Shown here piece by piece: positions 1 through 7,880 of a stretch of 41,352 nucleotides of DNA. The translations under genes and the position numbers were made by a program. The DNA comes from Micromonospora arborensis (GTDB lineage: Bacteria > Actinomycetota > Actinomycetes > Mycobacteriales > Micromonosporaceae), in contig NZ_PYBV01000032.1 of NCBI RefSeq assembly GCF_003205615.1, positions 1 through 41,352 of the forward strand, read 5' to 3'. The notes below the pieces were generated by a model. It had not been told where the DNA came from. It was given only the letters and a program-made list of their open reading frames with translations, and did no database searches. Numbering within the stretch: position 1 is the first letter of the stretch; every line of letters begins with the position of its first letter.

Positions 1-22
1 CCACCAGCGCGGACGTGACCGG

Positions 23-58
23 CCGGGCCCATGCCTCGCCGACGAGGTATGGGCCCGG
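23..58. terminator. Strong hairpin, likely bidirectional terminator
   Basis: Two 16-base arms (23-38 and 43-58) pair with a single mismatch around a 4-base loop, giving a very GC-rich stem. No T-run follows on either strand, as is common for actinobacterial I-shaped terminators. It lies about 100 bases past the end of the minus-strand gene ending at 160. The 60-159 interval holds nothing else that I recognise. Confidence 0.5.
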
Positions 59-159
59 TAGCCGGGGCAGTGGCCCCCGGCACCCGCCGCTATGACTCGA
101 GCGCAGTTATAAGGCAAGCGACGACGAACGACGCTAAAGTCCCTGCAACCCCTTGGCCT

Positions 160-807
160 TCAACGGCTGCCACCTTCGGGGAGAGCCGGAGCAGACAGGC
201 TTCCTTCCTCGCCCGATGTCTCCTCAGGACCTTCGGGTAGCCCTGCCTCCGAGTGCAACCGCTTTGCATCGACGATGGCTTGCAAGTCCCCGAGGAGGGC
301 TTCGTCCATCAGGCCAGACCTCATCGCCCGAGCCACGGAAGCATCAAATCCACGGATCTCTTCGCGGAATTCTTGGCCGGTAGAGGTGGTCACACGCACA
401 ATCGCGTCGGCTGTGAGGTCAACGCCAGCCATGTCCTCTGGCAGGGGCACGATCACGATCGCCTCACCGGGCTCGATCCAGCGGGGGAAGGAGGCAGAGG
501 CGTTGAGCTCGAACGCCAGGTGTGGGCTTGTCTGGTAGAGCGTCATGTCGTAAAGGTGGACCTTCCCGCGGCCCACATTCACGATCGTAAGCTCCAGCCG
601 TATGACCCGTGCAAACAGTGCCGCACTCGCCGACTCAATCGCTTCCATGAAGAGGTCGTAGCGCCCATCCTCAGTGAGATCGAGAGTGGTCCTGATCCGC
701 ACTAGGAGCTTCGGCCGCCGATCCTGCCAGTACGTGATGCCCTGCCAGGCCGCCACGGCGGTTGCCACCAACGCGCCGTAGATCGCAACCCAGTCCGCCA
801 GCTTCAT
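160..807 (-). CDS. Membrane-anchored hypothetical protein with Ig-like/beta-rich domain
   Basis: This 215-residue protein has no family I can name. The start at 807 is chosen over the ATG at 855 because AGGAGG lies five bases upstream. Residues about 5-25 (KLADWVAIYGALVATAVAAW) form one membrane segment followed by a basic stretch (QDRRPK), so the rest is probably cytoplasmic. Residues about 30-150 look beta-rich and end in a phrase on polar partners (WIEPGEAIVI) reminiscent of CARDB/Ig-like folds; the C-terminus is a Gly/Glu/Pro-rich tail. The architecture resembles that of the protein at 8814-9365 in the same element. It is divergent from the gene at 929. Function unknown; the position at the edge of a defence block is only suggestive. 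Confidence 0.7.
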   Translation of the reverse strand: MKLADWVAIYGALVATAVAAWQGITYWQDRRPKLLVRIRTTLDLTEDGRYDLFMEAIESASAALFARVIRLELTIVNVGRGKVHLYDMTLYQTSPHLAFELNASASFPRWIEPGEAIVIVPLPEDMAGVDLTADAIVRVTTSTGQEFREEIRGFDASVARAMRSGLMDEALLGDLQAIVDAKRLHSEAGLPEGPEETSGEEGSLSAPALPEGGSR

Positions 808-928
808 CCCGCCTCCTGCCTGCGAACCCAGCATTCCAATCCCGCGCCTAACCACGAACTCAGCAGCAGCGTACCGAGAGTGATCGATCTACGCAGCTAC
901 GAGCGAACGGCACCCACGACGGCTTGCG

Positions 929-1696
929 GTGAGGATGGCGAGCAGGGTCACGCTACGCGATGCTGTGCTGATGCAGACCCCCTCGCCGTCGCCGGTCACT
1001 ACGGCAAGTCCCCCGGTCGTAGGCGCAACGACATCCGTTCCCGCACCGCCACCGCAACCTGTTGGCCAAGCGGAAACCCCTGCATGGGTTCCCTTCGTCA
1101 TCGCCATCGTCGGGCTAGTGAGCGCTCTAGTCGCCGCTCTGGTCAGCCACATGCTCACATCGCGCCGAGAGAAGCAGCAGTGGGACCGCCAGGTCTCCCT
1201 GCGAGATCAGACGTGGGAACGGGAACGGCAAGAACGGCAAGAACAATGGAACCGTGAAGACGAGGCACGCTGGCACCACGATCGCTTGGCTGCTTACTCC
1301 TCGCTACTTGGCAGCGTAGAACGTTGGACGACTCTGGCGAGGCGGGTTAGGCCATTCCCGCTTGTGGGAAGAACCACACTAACGAAGGGCGACCAGGACA
1401 GGTTAGAGGAATTGGTCAACGAGATTTATGATGCGGAGACGAAGTCCGAGCTGTTAGCGCCCGAGACAGTGATGGGAAAGGTTCGCGGGCTGTACATGTT
1501 GACATCTTTCTTCACGATCGACATGTCAGAACTGAACGGCAGGACGCCGGAGGAGCTGGAAACCCGGGGGAACGAACTTATCGACAAAGTGACCAAGTTA
1601 AGGCGCGCAGTGCAGGACGAGATCAAGAAGAGCTTGAAGATCGTAATTGAGGATGTTGAGACAGCCGAAGGAAAGGGTAAGCGCACCAGCGGCTAG
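929..1696 (+). CDS. Hypothetical membrane protein with Pro-rich head and charged coiled coil
   Basis: The 255-residue product has an N-terminal Ser/Thr/Pro-rich stretch (residues about 15-55), one membrane segment (about 56-77, VPFVIAIVGLVSALVAALVS), then a Trp/Arg/Glu/Gln-rich coiled coil (about 80-115) and an all-helical C-terminal part with a Lys-rich end. The second half is AT-rich for this chromosome (1300-1690), a sign of recent acquisition. No Shine-Dalgarno decides between the GTG at 929 and ATGs at 935 and 971, so the first 14 residues are uncertain. It converges on the vsr gene with only 13 bases between. I recognise no family; proteins of the type one membrane helix plus coiled coil are frequent in mobile-element cargo. 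Confidence 0.65.
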   Translation: MRMASRVTLRDAVLMQTPSPSPVTTASPPVVGATTSVPAPPPQPVGQAETPAWVPFVIAIVGLVSALVAALVSHMLTSRREKQQWDRQVSLRDQTWERERQERQEQWNREDEARWHHDRLAAYSSLLGSVERWTTLARRVRPFPLVGRTTLTKGDQDRLEELVNEIYDAETKSELLAPETVMGKVRGLYMLTSFFTIDMSELNGRTPEELETRGNELIDKVTKLRRAVQDEIKKSLKIVIEDVETAEGKGKRTSG

Positions 1697-1709
1697 AAAT
1701 CTGGGACAG

Positions 1710-2141
1710 CTATGGTGATCCACCCCGTCGTCTGCCAACGACTTCAGCAATCAGAGCAGCAGAATCGGCAGGGCCTTCGTGTTCCCATACAGCGATGAGC
1801 AGCCAACCAGCTTCACTGAGAAGCTTTTCATTCTTTCTATCCCGGGCGATGTTCCGAGAGATTTTGGCGGTCCAGTATTCGCTATTAGCCGTCGGCTTGC
1901 GGTGGTGCTCCGGGCAGCCATGCCAAAAGCAGCCGCGGACTTCCACCGCCACCCGGGCCGGCCGAAACACTATGTCAGCCTTCATGCGGAGGTCAGGTAG
2001 CGGCTTAGTGCAGACTCGATAACGAAGACCACGAGCGTGCAGGGCTCGTCTCAGTAGCAGTTCAGGCTTGGTGTCACGGCTGCGGTTCGACTGCATGGAA
2101 CGCCGGACAGCCGGGGTGGATGCCCAAGACCTGTTGGACAT
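1710..2141 (-). CDS. vsr: Very short patch repair (Vsr) endonuclease
   Basis: A 143-residue Vsr-family nuclease. These enzymes nick 5' of the T in T:G mismatches produced when 5-methylcytosine deaminates at sites of a partner cytosine methyltransferase. The N-terminal region (NRSRDTKPELLLRRALHARG) is the family signature, followed by ADIVF with the catalytic Asp and the Zn/catalytic cluster CFWHGCPEHH, then a helix with YWTAKI and RNIARD. The start at 2141 is preferred over 2162 because AAGG lies a few bases upstream. It is the third gene of a unit with the methyltransferase (3061-4242) and a GIY-YIG nuclease, 73 bases after the latter, which matches the usual genetic linkage of Vsr with cytosine-5 methyltransferases. 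Confidence 0.9.
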   Translation of the reverse strand: MSNRSWASTPAVRRSMQSNRSRDTKPELLLRRALHARGLRYRVCTKPLPDLRMKADIVFRPARVAVEVRGCFWHGCPEHHRKPTANSEYWTAKISRNIARDRKNEKLLSEAGWLLIAVWEHEGPADSAALIAEVVGRRRGGSP

Positions 2142-2213
2142 GTCACCTTCTACCATAGACATGTGGTAATACCCGACGCGCTTCGGCTGGTAACCGAACA
2201 GCGTTTCACTGGC

Positions 2214-3068
2214 CTATCCGCTTGCTGAGCCGCCGCTCTCTTCGTTCTCAGCTTCTTCCTCGGCCTCTGACTCATCCTTGTCCTTCCGTCCCCGCGGGTC
2301 GGAGGGTTCGTACAGAACAGTGCCAACGAGGCCCTCGACGTTGATCGCCGAAGCTGACGGCTCTGGTCGTCCCTCAACGTATGCGAGGCGAACAGCTGAG
2401 ATGTAGGCCAGGCGTACCGCCTGGATCACCAAAACTCTTCGCAGTCCCTCCGACACTTCCCCGCGTTCATGAGCGACCGCGGCAAGCCGAGCGATGGTTT
2501 CGGCCCGGCGCGCGATACGCACATCTGGGTGACCCCGCTCCCTGCGCGTGTCTTCGCTGATCAAGGAAAAGCTCTCAGACGGCGGCAGTTCGGTTCGATC
2601 AGATAACGGAGGAATCTTTTCGTTGAGGATCGCGTGGAAGCGGCTTTCCTTGATCGCCTCCAGATAAGCCGAATACTCCACGGCATCAAGCCGCGTTCTT
2701 GCCGCCTCGTAACCCTCCTCGTCGTCCTTCTTCGTCAGCCCCTCGTACTCCCACAGGGGCCACAGTCGCATCTCCGCAACCTCGAAGACGTCGAGAATCC
2801 TCATTGCGACGGCATCGGTCCGCTGGTTCGTCAGATGCCGCCGGATACGTGTGCGGAGTTTCTCGTTGGTCTGTCCGACGTAGATAGGCTCGCCGTCATA
2901 GTCATAGAAGGCATAGACGCCCCAGCGTGCGTCAGACCACTTGCGCCCATGGTCGTCAGTCGCTGAAAGCGCGTCTTCCAATAGGCCGCGAAAATCACGA
3001 ACAGAAGTTGCTGGTAGCTTGTTTTTGGCCGGCTTCCTCTTTTTGGCCGGCCGCTTGGCGTTAGCCAT
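2214..3068 (-). CDS. GIY-YIG nuclease, likely restriction endonuclease of the C5-methylase system
   Basis: The 284-residue product has a Lys-rich head, then a GIY-YIG core: WGVYAFYDYDGEPIYVGQT, followed by an Arg-His pair (RIRRH), a Glu (DAVEYSAYLEAI) and an Asn (ILNEKIPP), the expected order Y, Y, R, H, E, N. The C-terminal third is helical, ending in a very acidic tail (about 30 residues, mostly E, S, D). The start at 3068 overlaps the stop of the methyltransferase gene by 8 bases, indicating translational coupling. GIY-YIG restriction enzymes (Eco29kI, Hpy188I type) are known partners of methyltransferases, so I infer it is the cognate restriction enzyme. It could alternatively be a structure-specific or homing nuclease; the methylase-first order and Vsr neighbour favour restriction. 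Confidence 0.8.
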   Translation of the reverse strand: MANAKRPAKKRKPAKNKLPATSVRDFRGLLEDALSATDDHGRKWSDARWGVYAFYDYDGEPIYVGQTNEKLRTRIRRHLTNQRTDAVAMRILDVFEVAEMRLWPLWEYEGLTKKDDEEGYEAARTRLDAVEYSAYLEAIKESRFHAILNEKIPPLSDRTELPPSESFSLISEDTRRERGHPDVRIARRAETIARLAAVAHERGEVSEGLRRVLVIQAVRLAYISAVRLAYVEGRPEPSASAINVEGLVGTVLYEPSDPRGRKDKDESEAEEEAENEESGGSASG

Positions 3069-4242
3069 TAACGACTGCCAGTTCAGGCGCGGTACGCGTC
3101 TGCAACTTCCCCAGCAGAAGAGGCACCAGGTAGTGCTCTGCCAGCCACGACACCACCGGAACGCATACGGCGTCCCCGAAGCCAAAGAGGGCCTGGTTGC
3201 TTCGGAGGTTGTTAAGCGTGTAGTCCCCGGCCCCCATCAGGCGCGCGTACTCAAGCGGGGTCATCCATCGCACGCGGACGGCTCCCTCACCCACTTCCAC
3301 TACCGCCTGCTTAGACGACCCACCGCGGGCAGTACGCAGGCATCCAGAGATGTCGTCGGGGCGGATTTCCCAAGTCGGCTTGCCCTTCCGCGTCCGGCGG
3401 TAGGCCGTCCGGTAAGTCAAACTCTTCTGGGCCTTCAACTTCTCAAGCCGCTCTGCCTGCATCGGCGACAGGGAGGCGATGAAAGCTTCCCGACGCTTGT
3501 CCTCCCACCAGCCGTCAGGACCCACCTGCTCCACAAGGTCAGAGAGCCCCGAGGTGAGGGGAGGGGGCGGCGCGGGGAGCTTGGCCCGGTGGGTCTTCAG
3601 AGAAGGGTCACCAAAGGGGGCGAGAAGCCAGTCAGGGCGAAGCTCGCTGTTGGGAACCGGCTCGTCCGCTGGCGGGTTCAGGGCCCCGACGACGAAGAGC
3701 CGGGGCCGCGACTGCGGCACGAAGCGTCGCGCGTCGAGGGTCAACACGTCGGCCGAGTAGCCAAGATCGTTGAGCTCCCGGATGGCGGTCGCCAAGTCTT
3801 CGCCCCCGTGGCTGGTGGCGAAACCAACCACGTTCTCAAGAGCGACGACGGGCGGACGAGCATCCTTCCCCATCTCCCTCAGAACGTTGGTGAAGCCCCA
3901 GAAAGTCGATGACTCGCTTCCGCTGAGCCCTCGACGCCACCCCGCTAGGGAGAGATCGGTACAGGGGAAGGAAGCCCAAGCCAGATCAAGCCTTGGCGGC
4001 ATGTCGCTGCCCTTGACCTCGCCAACATCACCCGGCCTGAAGACGTGACCCTCGCCCTTGCCGAAGTGGCCGAGGTACATCTCTTCCTTGGCTGGCTCGA
4101 TGTCGTTGGACCACACGACGCTGATGCCGGCCTGCTCCAGACCAAGGCGCACAAGGCCGATGCCGGCGAAGAACTCGGCGGCTGTGGGCTTGGAGGTGTC
4201 TGGGTCTGTAGGAACACTCTTCAGCGTTGGCGCGATCTTCAC
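3061..4242 (-). CDS. DNA (cytosine-5-)-methyltransferase
   Basis: A 393-residue C5 methyltransferase that transfers methyl from S-adenosylmethionine to cytosine in DNA. Motif I is AEFFAGIG near residue 25, the catalytic motif IV is ASFPCTDLS (PC with the active Cys) near 113, motif VI is ALENVVG, motif VIII is QSRPRLFVVG, motif IX region holds CLRTARGGSSKQ, and motif X is FGFGDAVCVPVV. The variable target-recognition region (about 215-300) is long enough for a 4-6 base site that cannot be read from sequence. The GTG start is supported by a TAGGGT box seven bases upstream (leaderless). It heads a three-gene unit: methylase, GIY-YIG nuclease, Vsr. The separate promoter would allow protection before restriction. 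Confidence 0.93.
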   Translation of the reverse strand: MKIAPTLKSVPTDPDTSKPTAAEFFAGIGLVRLGLEQAGISVVWSNDIEPAKEEMYLGHFGKGEGHVFRPGDVGEVKGSDMPPRLDLAWASFPCTDLSLAGWRRGLSGSESSTFWGFTNVLREMGKDARPPVVALENVVGFATSHGGEDLATAIRELNDLGYSADVLTLDARRFVPQSRPRLFVVGALNPPADEPVPNSELRPDWLLAPFGDPSLKTHRAKLPAPPPPLTSGLSDLVEQVGPDGWWEDKRREAFIASLSPMQAERLEKLKAQKSLTYRTAYRRTRKGKPTWEIRPDDISGCLRTARGGSSKQAVVEVGEGAVRVRWMTPLEYARLMGAGDYTLNNLRSNQALFGFGDAVCVPVVSWLAEHYLVPLLLGKLQTRTAPELAVVNG

Positions 4243-4249
4243 CCTGGCG

Positions 4250-4255
4250 ACCCTA
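4250..4255 (-). promoter_or_regulatory. -10 box for leaderless methyltransferase transcript
   Basis: TAGGGT followed by seven bases and then the GTG of the methyltransferase matches the actinobacterial TANNNT leaderless layout. The 250-base gap 4243-4492 otherwise holds no ORF or RNA I recognise, so this promoter would make the methylase unit independent of the upstream nuclease pair. Confidence 0.5.
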
Positions 4256-4492
4256 AGTCAAATCCCGGCGCAGGTCGATCCTCCGTGGTCGGTGTCGCAC
4301 ACTTCCGTCGCCCGCCCCGGCCCCGGCCGCTCCGTCCCGCCGAGGTCGGTCGGAGTCTGGCTGGAGGGGGACTCGTCCTGGCTGTGCTTCGGACATCTAC
4401 CCCTTTCATCGACCACTCTCGCTCGCTGTGACCAGGGAGCACCCGCGACGCTCGCAGGCCCGGCCCAACGGACGCAGGGCATCGGGCCAGCC

Positions 4493-5626
4493 TCAACTGA
4501 CAGGCTCCCCGAGCAGGAGCGAACGAGCCCGGGCCCGAAAACCCGCGTCCAGCCCCGTTGTTCCCACCAAGAATCCAACGACGTCGGCCGCTTGCTTGGC
4601 CGCGAGTGGGTCGTACAGGTTGCCCAGGTCCGCCGGCTCAGTCCGCTCGCCAAGGGCGGTGATGGCACTCAGGAGCTCCAGCAGACGGAGGGCCGGTAGC
4701 ACACTGCTCGGCCGAAGCATGATTCGCGTCAGCAACTCGCGTAGCTTCGGGTAGTAGGCGGGCAGAGGATCAACGTGGGTCTCGTTGGGTATGGCTCCGG
4801 AACTTCGCAGTTCGGCCAGCAGTCGAGCCAACTCTTGTTTTTCGCGAAGCCCTACGGCTCCTCCAAAAAGGTATTCCTGCAGCCCTCTGTCGGGATCCGA
4901 AACATGAGCGGATCGAATCGCATGGACTGCGTGACAAAGTGTAAGTAGATACAGCCACGTGAGATCCAACAGCAAGGCGAGGTGCCTCGGATTGCGGGGC
5001 TCGAGTGCCTTGGCGGCCGCGCGGAGATGCTCGACCAACTGGATCGGGTTGCGGTGCTCTTCATACAGCCAATAGTTGAAATCACGATAGTTCAAGAGGG
5101 GTTTCAGTTTCTCCCCTAAGCCGTCGAAAGCGGCTAGCACTTTGGCAGCGCTCTCCTTGTCGAAGAGGCACGAGAGGGGCGCGACGTCTAGAGCCAGATC
5201 AGATGGATGGATCCCTTCTAACTGACTCAGGTCCTTGCTGGTTAGAGCGGTGATTCTAAGGCGGCTGCTCAATTGTCGAGCAGCATCGGACACTACGGTG
5301 TCACGCACCATGTAGGCGTCGTCCGCAGCGAAGAAGTCAGCCACTCCGCGCACCCAGAACATGCGCGACGTGGATCCCTTGGCCGAGGTCTTGCAGTCTA
5401 CAATTGCGCTATGCAGCCTCGACCCGCTTGCCATGGATAGCCCGAGCACGTCTAAGTCAGTGAACGACTCCGGTTCACTACTACGGCGACGGCCGCCCGC
5501 CTGTTGCCCTGCCTCTGTGACGGCACTCCAAGCCCCGCGCAATTTGACGTCCAGCCTGGTGCTGTAGCCCATCCTCCACAGAAGCCGACGTGACGCCACC
5601 TTTAGGCCGAGGTCGAACTCGCTCAT
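4493..5626 (-). CDS. Putative PD-(D/E)XK-type nuclease, second gene of unknown defence pair
   Basis: The 377-residue protein has, in residues about 35-90, the pattern of a PD-(D/E)XK nuclease: SFTDLDVLGLSM (Asp in a beta-turn), then HSAIVDCKTSAKG where D-x-K fits the (D/E)XK signature, followed by FWVRGVADFF. The remaining 280 residues are helical (LVEHLRAAAKALE, LDLTWLYLLTLCHAVHA) and unrecognised. The start at 5626 overlaps the stop of the preceding gene as ATGA, so the two are translationally coupled. The start of the longer frame at 5671 has no ribosome site and lies inside the upstream gene. I infer a DNA-targeting nuclease working with its partner (5623-6903); substrate and family unknown. 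It could be the restriction subunit for the downstream methylase, but it lies in a separate transcription unit. Confidence 0.7.
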   Translation of the reverse strand: MSEFDLGLKVASRRLLWRMGYSTRLDVKLRGAWSAVTEAGQQAGGRRRSSEPESFTDLDVLGLSMASGSRLHSAIVDCKTSAKGSTSRMFWVRGVADFFAADDAYMVRDTVVSDAARQLSSRLRITALTSKDLSQLEGIHPSDLALDVAPLSCLFDKESAAKVLAAFDGLGEKLKPLLNYRDFNYWLYEEHRNPIQLVEHLRAAAKALEPRNPRHLALLLDLTWLYLLTLCHAVHAIRSAHVSDPDRGLQEYLFGGAVGLREKQELARLLAELRSSGAIPNETHVDPLPAYYPKLRELLTRIMLRPSSVLPALRLLELLSAITALGERTEPADLGNLYDPLAAKQAADVVGFLVGTTGLDAGFRARARSLLLGEPVS

Positions 5627-6903
5627 GCGACGCGCCCCCGTCCAAGCGCGGCGTCTACTACCGCCTGCCACTGCTTCGGCGATGCGCCCGCCTTGCCCCT
5701 CAGTCGAGAGACCGTCTGCATGGGTGCCGCGAAGGGCTGCCCGATGATTAGGGCGGCGCGGGCCTGCTCGTCGCCAACACGACCCTCGACCGGCTCCCCG
5801 TACAGGAGGAGGTCACGGGCGATTTGCAAGGCTTCTCGATTATCCGGGGTATCGATGAAGCGCGGGGTCACCCATTTTCCGCCAGGCAGGATGTCCGGGT
5901 CGAACGCGAGCAACCCCGCTGAATGCATCAATCGGTACTGCCGGGCGTGGGAACTGTGGGGAACTAGGAAGCCTCGGTTGGGGTCGAGGAGCTTGTCGAT
6001 TACGTTAACAAGCGCGGCTGCGGCCAGGCTCGTCGCGCCGCCGAAATGTTGGCCGCATCGAAGGCATGCCAGAACGGCCAACGCCTTGTCTAAAACAGGT
6101 TTCCGACCTCTAAGCAGTTCGCGATCTAGGGTGTAGGGAAGCGCCGCGAATGGCTGAACCATTCCATTAGGAAGTTCAACCGAAGGAGCTAGAAGAAGGC
6201 CGCGAGCAATTGCATCTTGAAGCAAGGGCTCCGCCTGGGTCACTGGCATCCCCTGCTCAGCACGCAATGAAGCGAAGGCTAGTGCCAACTGCTCGGGGCC
6301 ATGATCTCGTACGAGTTCCCCAACAAGCTCAGGGTTCTCGAACCCGAAGAATGGGGAATAGATTACATCACCGTCAAGTAGCGGTATGGTCTTGACGAGT
6401 TCAGCGTGTCCGCCTACCTCAAGGAGTCTGGGCAAATCAGCCGCGTCCAACCCGACTCTGTCGGCCACCTCGTCAAGTGGGAGCGGCGACTCGGCTAGGT
6501 TATCAACCAGGAGCACCATCTGCTGCTCTAGCTCCGTGGGCGTGCGATCCCGCCATGCCTCCCCAAGGATGGCGTAGAGGTTGTCGTAGTACGGAACGCT
6601 CTCCGTAAATTGCGTGATTCGCCCGCCCGCCCTCTGTACGCCTTCAACAAACTCGACTTCGGCCAGCACTGCGATCACTTGATCAAAGGCAAACTGGTTT
6701 ACATCAAGTTGTTCGGCCGCGACGGCGCGCAGAGCTTGCGCATCAGGAATGATTTCTTGCCCTCGGATGAGGGCCGCAAGGCTAGCAGCCATGCCGATGA
6801 GTTGGGTCTCAGCGAGGGGCGTGAGGGTCCCGGAGTTGGGATCTACGTTGCGCAGCCCTGCGTGTACGTCCTGACACCGCAAGCCCTCATCAAATCGGTC
6901 CAT
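5623..6903 (-). CDS. Unknown protein with winged-helix-like segments, partner of nuclease candidate
   Basis: A 426-residue cytosolic protein I do not recognise. It is helical throughout, with a stretch at about 130-200 that looks like a winged helix: LPLDEVADRVGLDAADLPRL (helix-turn-helix-like), then a short strand pair (KTIPLLDGDVIYSPFFG). A second similar region at about 330-375 (RQYRLMHSAGLLAFDPDILPG, KWVTPRFI) could be another wing. No catalytic motif, Walker box or membrane segment is seen. The ATG at 6903 has AAGGGG six bases upstream. Its stop overlaps the start of the PD-(D/E)XK candidate (ATGA), so both are made together. It is divergent from the small serine recombinase. A sensor or DNA-binding role for the pair is inference only. 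Confidence 0.75.
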   Translation of the reverse strand: MDRFDEGLRCQDVHAGLRNVDPNSGTLTPLAETQLIGMAASLAALIRGQEIIPDAQALRAVAAEQLDVNQFAFDQVIAVLAEVEFVEGVQRAGGRITQFTESVPYYDNLYAILGEAWRDRTPTELEQQMVLLVDNLAESPLPLDEVADRVGLDAADLPRLLEVGGHAELVKTIPLLDGDVIYSPFFGFENPELVGELVRDHGPEQLALAFASLRAEQGMPVTQAEPLLQDAIARGLLLAPSVELPNGMVQPFAALPYTLDRELLRGRKPVLDKALAVLACLRCGQHFGGATSLAAAALVNVIDKLLDPNRGFLVPHSSHARQYRLMHSAGLLAFDPDILPGGKWVTPRFIDTPDNREALQIARDLLLYGEPVEGRVGDEQARAALIIGQPFAAPMQTVSRLRGKAGASPKQWQAVVDAALGRGRVA

Positions 6904-7113
6904 ACGTTGCCCCTTGGCCCAAATCGGAGAATTGCCGACGCCGCAGCTTCAAGCTCCGAGATTCTCGCAGGCGCGGCACGAGCTGGGAAGTGAGCTGGGA
7001 CGCGATCACGGAGAAGGGGCGAGAGAACCAGAGGGATCGCGAAGCGACCTTCGTCAGGTGGTGCGGCATGGGACATCCAGAAGGCGGCAGTCAACCCAGA
7101 GCCATCACCTGCG

Positions 7114-7143
7114 TCATACAGCAAACCGACCTTTGCTGTATGA
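7114..7143 (+). promoter_or_regulatory. Perfect 12-bp palindrome over the recombinase promoter
   Basis: TCATACAGCAAA (7114-7125) and its exact reverse complement TTTGCTGTATGA (7132-7143) are separated by CCGACC. The right arm contains TATGAT (7139-7144), a -10 box six bases before the GTG at 7151, so a protein bound here would block or shape a leaderless transcript. It may be an autoregulatory operator or a recombination (res/att-type) site for the recombinase. It also lies in the 247-base divergent region shared with the gene starting at 6903. Confidence 0.75.
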
Positions 7144-7150
7144 TCATCGC

Positions 7151-7825
7151 GTGGCCCGAGTAAAGAACGCCCCCGCGAACACCGTTGTTGCCTACGTCCG
7201 AGTCTCGACCGAGGAGCAGGCGGAGTCCGGTGCCGGACTCGCGGCGCAGCGGGCGGCCATCCAGGCGGAAGCGGACCGGCGGGGCTGGACCATCGTGGAT
7301 TGGAAAGAAGACAGGGCAGCTTCGGGGAAGTCGCTTGAGGGTCGCCCCGGCTTGGCGGAGGCGTTAGAGCTGATTGAGTCTCGGCAGGCTGAAACACTGG
7401 TGGTCGCCAAGCTGGACCGGCTGTCCCGGTCCCTGATCGATTTCGCGGCCCTGATGGACAGGGCTCGCGCCAAGCGGTGGAACCTGATTGCCCTTGATCT
7501 CGGCATCGACCTATCGACCCCGGCGGGTGAATTCCTCGCTTCCGTCATGGCGTCTGCCGCTCAGTGGGAACGACGCATCATTGGTCAGCGCACCAAGGAA
7601 GGGCTGGCCGCCAAGAAGGCGGCCGGGGTTCGTCTCGGTCGTCCGGCGTCTCTGCCGACCGAGGTTCGGAGCCGCATCATCGCTGACTCCGCTGCCGGCA
7701 AGAGTCTCGCTGGCATCGCCCGTGAGCTGAATGCCGAGGGCGTCCCAACGGCTCAGGGGGGCAAGGGGTGGTACCCCTCGACGGTGCGGGCTGTTCTGGG
7801 CTCTCAAGAGCCTGTGACCGCGTAG
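7151..7825 (+). CDS. Small serine recombinase (resolvase/invertase family)
   Basis: A 224-residue recombinase: catalytic N-terminal domain with AYVRVSTEEQ (nucleophile Ser), QRAAIQAEADRRGW, the VAKLDRLSRS motif with its Arg pair, and QWERRIIGQRTKEGL, then a C-terminal helix-turn-helix (GKSLAGIARELNAEGVPTA, YPSTVRAVL). It lacks the zinc ribbon and long C-terminus of large integrases, so resolution, inversion or copy maintenance is more likely than element integration. The GTG at 7151 is selected because TATGAT lies six bases upstream and the family begins here; the open frame extends to 6914 without recognisable sequence. The palindrome at 7114-7143 covers its promoter. It is divergent from the nuclease pair. 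Confidence 0.9.
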   Translation: MARVKNAPANTVVAYVRVSTEEQAESGAGLAAQRAAIQAEADRRGWTIVDWKEDRAASGKSLEGRPGLAEALELIESRQAETLVVAKLDRLSRSLIDFAALMDRARAKRWNLIALDLGIDLSTPAGEFLASVMASAAQWERRIIGQRTKEGLAAKKAAGVRLGRPASLPTEVRSRIIADSAAGKSLAGIARELNAEGVPTAQGGKGWYPSTVRAVLGSQEPVTA

Positions 7826-7880
7826 CAGCGGCGGAGTGTGGCGTACCGCCGACGTCAGTCACGCCGGGCATACTCTCGGC

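Noticed and set aside
4256..4261. TTGACT as a -35 for the methyltransferase
   Set aside because: It abuts the TAGGGT box with no spacer, so cannot work as a -35 with that -10.
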